A stretch of DNA of 24,481 nt from CAINVV01 sp036508555 (GTDB lineage: Bacteria > Bacteroidota > Bacteroidia > Bacteroidales > Prolixibacteraceae), in NCBI GenBank assembly GCA_036508555.1, contig DATCHD010000054.1, forward strand, positions 1 to 24,481. Direction: 5' to 3'. The translations under genes were made by a program, and so were the position numbers. Of the stretch, positions 21,449-24,481 are shown piece after piece (within the stretch, counting starts at the first letter, position 1; each line of letters starts with the position of its first letter). Under the pieces are notes generated by a model. It had not been told where the DNA came from, searched no databases, and saw only the letters and a program-made list of their open reading frames with translations.

Positions 21449-21879
21449 TTTATCTTTATATCTGATTTCGCGGGGGGAGGAGAAGATTTCTTTGTTTTTA
21501 AAGTATCCAGGTCAAAGCCACCCACAGTTGGAGTCCTGATGGTATCACCTTTTGCTTTTATCTCCATTTCGCTCAGCACATCCAGCACCTGGTCGTAGAT
21601 GGGCATATATTCTCTGGTGTGTTTCCCGTAATAAAACAATGATTTTCCCAGATCGGTCGTTTCTATCTTATGTTTCCTGCAGATGGAAAGGAAAAGGTCT
21701 TCCGGAAGACTGTCCCTCAACAAGGAGATGTTATACTTCTGATTATTGATAGCCTCGGCAAGATGGATATCAACCAAAATGGGCACCATCTTGTTGGCAG
21801 GCAATATGCCTTTGGGAAGATTATTACAAGCTGTAATAATCAGTATGCCAAGTAGGTAAAAAATGTGGCGGTATTTCAT
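21445..21879 (-). CDS. DUF4296-type lipoprotein
   Basis: A 144-residue predicted lipoprotein: a lipobox IITAC (Cys18) follows a hydrophobic signal. The mature sequence LPANKMVPILVDIHLAEAINNQKYN, then ICRKHKIETTDLGKSLFYYGKHTREYMPIYDQVLDVL, fits DUF4296, a Bacteroidota family with helical repeats and no known role. The C-terminal 30 residues are low-complexity and rich in K, S and P. It overlaps the MlaF-like gene by four bases upstream and the amidohydrolase by four bases downstream, so it is translationally coupled to lipid-transport and metabolic genes at once. Confidence 0.78.
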   Translation of the reverse strand: MKYRHIFYLLGILIITACNNLPKGILPANKMVPILVDIHLAEAINNQKYNISLLRDSLPEDLFLSICRKHKIETTDLGKSLFYYGKHTREYMPIYDQVLDVLSEMEIKAKGDTIRTPTVGGFDLDTLKTKKSSPPPAKSDIKIK

Positions 21880-22646
21880 TCGTCGTCCTCCCGTTGTTTC
21901 AGATCCCGAATTCGTTTCGATAAGGGTGATGCGAAAACGAACTCATTCAATTTTTTATTTCTGGTAAACAGCACCTGGGTGTTGTTTCCTTCCCAACTCT
22001 TTTCCCCTTCCGATATAAATAAAATGTTGTCTCCAATCTCCATCACCGAGTTCATATCGTGCGTGTTGATTAGTGTGGTGATGTCAAATTCTACTGTTAT
22101 CTCTTTGATCAGATTATCGATGAGGATAGAGGTAACAGGGTCGAGACCGGAATTTGGTTCATCACAAAACAGGTATTTTGGATTCAGGGCGATTGCCCTT
22201 GCAATCGCGACCCGTTTTCGCATACCCCCCGAAATCTCGGATGGGTAGAGATGGTGTGAACCCTTGATATTAACCCTGTCCAGACAGAAATCAACATGCT
22301 TATTTTTCTCGCCGGAGGTCTTTTCAGTAAACATATCCATTGGAAACCTGACATTCTCGGCTACGGTTAATGAATCAAATAAGGCGCCTCCCTGGAATAC
22401 CATACCCATCTCCTGTCGAAGCATTTTCAGGGTACTGAAATTCATTTTCCTGATATCTCTGCCATCAAAGAGAATCTCGCCCCCATCAATTTCCAGAAGC
22501 CTGACTATGGATTTTATCAGTACTGTCTTACCAGAACCGCTTTGGCCAATGATCAGGTTGGTCTTTCCTTTTTCAAAGATTGTCGAGATATCGTTGAGTA
22601 CCTCCCGGTTTTCAAATGACTTGCGTATGTTTTTTATCTCAATCAT
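21876..22646 (-). CDS. mlaF: ABC transporter ATP-binding protein, MlaF type
   Basis: A 256-residue ATPase with Walker A GQSGSGKT (34-41), FQGGALFDSLTVAENV (84-99, a pattern characteristic of MlaF/Mkl proteins), signature ISGGMRKRVAIARA (138-151), Walker B YLFCDEP (158-164) and switch His196. MlaF powers phospholipid movement between inner membrane and periplasm with the MlaE permease and a substrate-binding MCE (MlaD) protein. The permease gene is directly upstream, overlapping by four bases. No MCE protein is encoded in the window. Confidence 0.93.
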   Translation of the reverse strand: MIEIKNIRKSFENREVLNDISTIFEKGKTNLIIGQSGSGKTVLIKSIVRLLEIDGGEILFDGRDIRKMNFSTLKMLRQEMGMVFQGGALFDSLTVAENVRFPMDMFTEKTSGEKNKHVDFCLDRVNIKGSHHLYPSEISGGMRKRVAIARAIALNPKYLFCDEPNSGLDPVTSILIDNLIKEITVEFDITTLINTHDMNSVMEIGDNILFISEGEKSWEGNNTQVLFTRNKKLNEFVFASPLSKRIRDLKQREDDE

Positions 22647-23383
22647 TTGAATAGCAATTGGGTCAGAATCAGGTCAAAAAAGAGTATCAGGATACTGGTA
22701 CTTACTACTGAGCGGGTGCTTGCACGCCCTACTTCCAACGCTCCTCCCTGAACATTATATCCATAAAAAGCTGGAACGGTGGCGATCAGATATCCAAAAA
22801 CCAGGGTCTTCAAAATTGAGAAAGTAATGTAGAATGGGACAAACATGGTCTTAATACCAGTCATATATTGAGCGACTGTGACAACTCCTGAAATCGGTCC
22901 GGCAATCAAACCTCCGATTATCCCGCAGAAAACACTAAGTATAAATAGAATAGGGCTCATAAGAACAACAGCGATAACTTTGGGCAAAATGAGGTAAGAA
23001 GCGGAATTTACCCCCATGAGTTCAAGCGAATCAATCTGCTCGGTCACCCGCATGCTTCCGATTTCTGAGGCAATGTTGGAACCGACTTTCCCGGCCATCA
23101 TCAGGCTGAGAACGGTGCAAGAAAATTCAAGAATCAGGGTATCGCGGTTTCCCAGTCCAATCAGGTAAGAAGGCATGAGCGGATTGGACATGTTGTAGGT
23201 AAGCTGAAGGGTGATAATACCTCCCATGAAAACAGAGATGATCGCAACGATGCCAAGTGACTGGATCCCGAGTTTCTCAATCTCAAGTAACAGTTGACGC
23301 CAATAAATCCGTTGCTTTTCTGGCTTGCTGAAGACGCGTGACATCAACAAAAAATAACTCCCTATTTCGTTGAATATCTTCAT
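22643..23383 (-). CDS. mlaE: ABC transporter permease, MlaE type
   Basis: A 246-residue inner-membrane protein with about five hydrophobic segments and the MlaE/DUF140 core AGKVGSNIASEIGSMRVTEQIDSLELMGVN (about residues 97-126). It partners with MlaF, which follows in a four-base overlap, in envelope lipid transport. It is the first gene of the operon and lies divergent from the mannose-1-phosphate guanylyltransferase gene, with a good promoter at 23404-23433. Confidence 0.93.
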   Translation of the reverse strand: MKIFNEIGSYFLLMSRVFSKPEKQRIYWRQLLLEIEKLGIQSLGIVAIISVFMGGIITLQLTYNMSNPLMPSYLIGLGNRDTLILEFSCTVLSLMMAGKVGSNIASEIGSMRVTEQIDSLELMGVNSASYLILPKVIAVVLMSPILFILSVFCGIIGGLIAGPISGVVTVAQYMTGIKTMFVPFYITFSILKTLVFGYLIATVPAFYGYNVQGGALEVGRASTRSVVSTSILILFFDLILTQLLFK

Positions 23384-23403
23384 GGAATTTTTTTATAAAA
23401 ATA

Positions 23404-23433
23404 CAAATTATGAGCTTCTCTTTTGGAAACAAA
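23404..23433 (-). promoter_or_regulatory. Promoter for the mlaE operon
   Basis: On the minus strand TTTG (23430-23433) is followed after 19 bases by TAATTTG (23404-23410), the -33/-7 pair of Bacteroidota with one base fewer in the -7 spacer. It lies 20 bases before the mlaE ATG. Confidence 0.5.
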
Positions 23434-23466
23434 TTGAGTCTTATATGAAAAAATGTTCTAATTTTG
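23434..23466 (+). promoter_or_regulatory. Promoter for the mannose-1-phosphate guanylyltransferase gene
   Basis: TTG (23434-23436) and TAATTTTG (23459-23466) are 22 bases apart. The -7 element is a perfect match to TAnnTTTG and lies 17 bases before ATG 23484, downstream of the alternative in-frame ATG at 23445, which it therefore disfavours. Confidence 0.5.
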
Positions 23467-23483
23467 GTCAAAATAGCCTAAAC

Positions 23484-24481
23484 ATGGGAAATAATAAAAA
23501 TTTTTGCGTCATCATGGCTGGAGGAATCGGAAGCCGGTTCTGGCCATTGAGTACTGTTGATCGTCCAAAACAGTTTATCGACATCCTCGGCATTGGGAAG
23601 ACCTTGTTACAACTTACTTTTGAGCGATTTAACAGGTTAATGCCCGCAGAAAATATATTCGTCGTAACCAGCGAGAATTATAAAGAGATAGTAATGGTGC
23701 AGTTACCTCTTTTAAAAGAGTCCCAGGTTCTGCTTGAACCCATACGGAGAAATACAGCTCCATGTATCGCTTATGCAACCTATAAAATATTGAGCATCTG
23801 CCCTACAGCCAAAATTGTCGTCTCTCCCTCCGACCACTTGATTCTTAAAGAAGAGCACTTTTTGAACGAAATTGAGAAAGGCCTTCAATTTGTTGGTGAT
23901 CAGGATGTTCTGTTGACTTTAGGGATACAGCCTTCCAGACCGGAAACCGGATATGGATACATTCAGGTGAACCACAGAGTTGATTTTAGCGGATTCGAAA
24001 ATCTTTACAAAGTCAAAACCTTTACGGAGAAACCCGACCGTGCGATGGCCAAAGTTTTTGTAGATATGGGTGAATTTTATTGGAACTCCGGGATTTTCCT
24101 CTGGTCTGTTTCTGCCATCCAGAAGGCTTTGGAGAAATACTTACCAGATGTTAATTCCCTTTTCGAAAATGGCAAGAAGTTAATCAATACACCTGACGAA
24201 TGTTTTTTCATCAATAAAACCTATTCCGAATGCCCGAACATATCTATAGATTATGGCATTATGGAAAAAGCAGATAATGTTTATGTGCTGACAGCAGATT
24301 TTGGATGGTCCGATTTGGGAACCTGGGGTTCACTCTACGAAAACCATGAGCTAGACAAGAATGGCAATGCTGTTGCGGGAAATAAAATCTTTCTATATGA
24401 AACTGATGGCTGCATCGTCAACATGCCAAAGGATAAAATCACTGTGATTCAGGGGTTAAGTGATTATATTATAGTCGAATC
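23484..24481 (+). CDS. Mannose-1-phosphate guanylyltransferase, C-terminus cut by the window
   Basis: About 332 residues are present and the frame is still open at the last base. The enzyme makes GDP-mannose from GTP and mannose 1-phosphate for glycan synthesis. Motifs seen are FCVIMAGGIGSRFWPLS (7-23) with PKQF at 28-31, EPIRRNTAPCIAYA, SPSDHLI, ETGYGYIQ, FTEKPD, YWNSGIFLW, SIDYGIMEKA and DFGWSDLGTW. All are typical of the short (about 360-residue) ManC/GMP type without the isomerase domain, so only some 25-30 residues are missing. Upstream ATG 23445 is in frame, but the promoter element at 23459-23466 supports ATG 23484. The gene is divergent from mlaE. Confidence 0.93.
   Translation, partial: MGNNKNFCVIMAGGIGSRFWPLSTVDRPKQFIDILGIGKTLLQLTFERFNRLMPAENIFVVTSENYKEIVMVQLPLLKESQVLLEPIRRNTAPCIAYATYKILSICPTAKIVVSPSDHLILKEEHFLNEIEKGLQFVGDQDVLLTLGIQPSRPETGYGYIQVNHRVDFSGFENLYKVKTFTEKPDRAMAKVFVDMGEFYWNSGIFLWSVSAIQKALEKYLPDVNSLFENGKKLINTPDECFFINKTYSECPNISIDYGIMEKADNVYVLTADFGWSDLGTWGSLYENHELDKNGNAVAGNKIFLYETDGCIVNMPKDKITVIQGLSDYIIVE

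Overview
This window looks like chromosomal DNA of a member of the Bacteroidota, probably near Bacteroidales/Marinilabiliales. Several things point there: DUF5020, DUF4834 and DUF4296 proteins, which are largely Bacteroidota families; Tat or Sec signals ending in xAQ; and the TAnnTTTG-type -7 promoter element in front of most transcription units, with little use of Shine-Dalgarno sites. No insertion sequence, phage gene, integrase or CRISPR array is visible. GC content looks even, so this reads as core genome with a few lineage-specific genes.

Layout. (1) 1-3198, minus strand: the 5' part of a secreted glycoside-hydrolase-like protein, a secreted PIG-L/LmbE deacetylase, tRNA-Val(GAC), a DUF5020 outer-membrane barrel protein and a DUF2461 protein. 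(2) 3199-3484: an intergenic gap holding a mosaic of short palindromic repeats. (3) 3485-5830, plus strand: ispD, a Tat-exported sugar-isomerase-type TIM barrel and a YtfJ-like periplasmic protein, closed by a strong terminator shared with the convergent glyQS. (4) 5882-11827, minus strand: glyQS, a DUF4834 membrane protein, a 912-residue membrane-anchored protein with a propeller-like C-terminus, and a U32 (TrhP/YegQ-like) tRNA-hydroxylation protein. (5) 11968-17539, plus strand: a GH32-like protein with an altered catalytic motif, dxs, then yceD-rpmF-bactofilin-prenyl diphosphate synthase. (6) 17542-23383, minus strand: a PatB/MalY-type C-S lyase, and a tightly overlapping operon reading mlaE-mlaF-DUF4296-amidohydrolase-radical SAM-comB. 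(7) 23484-end, plus strand: a nearly complete mannose-1-phosphate guanylyltransferase, divergent from mlaE.

Functional themes. Isoprenoid supply recurs (ispD, dxs, a short-chain prenyl synthase). Envelope work recurs too (MlaEF lipid transport, bactofilin, GDP-mannose synthesis, several secreted proteins). Translation is represented by glyQS, L32, YceD, tRNA-Val and the U32 tRNA modifier.

No clear undescribed defence or mobile system was found. The observations most worth a second look are the GH32-like protein whose nucleophile motif is changed, the ATGA-coupled MlaEF/ComB operon, the 912-residue anchored protein, and a pair of inverted palindromes whose arms differ by compensatory base-pair changes.
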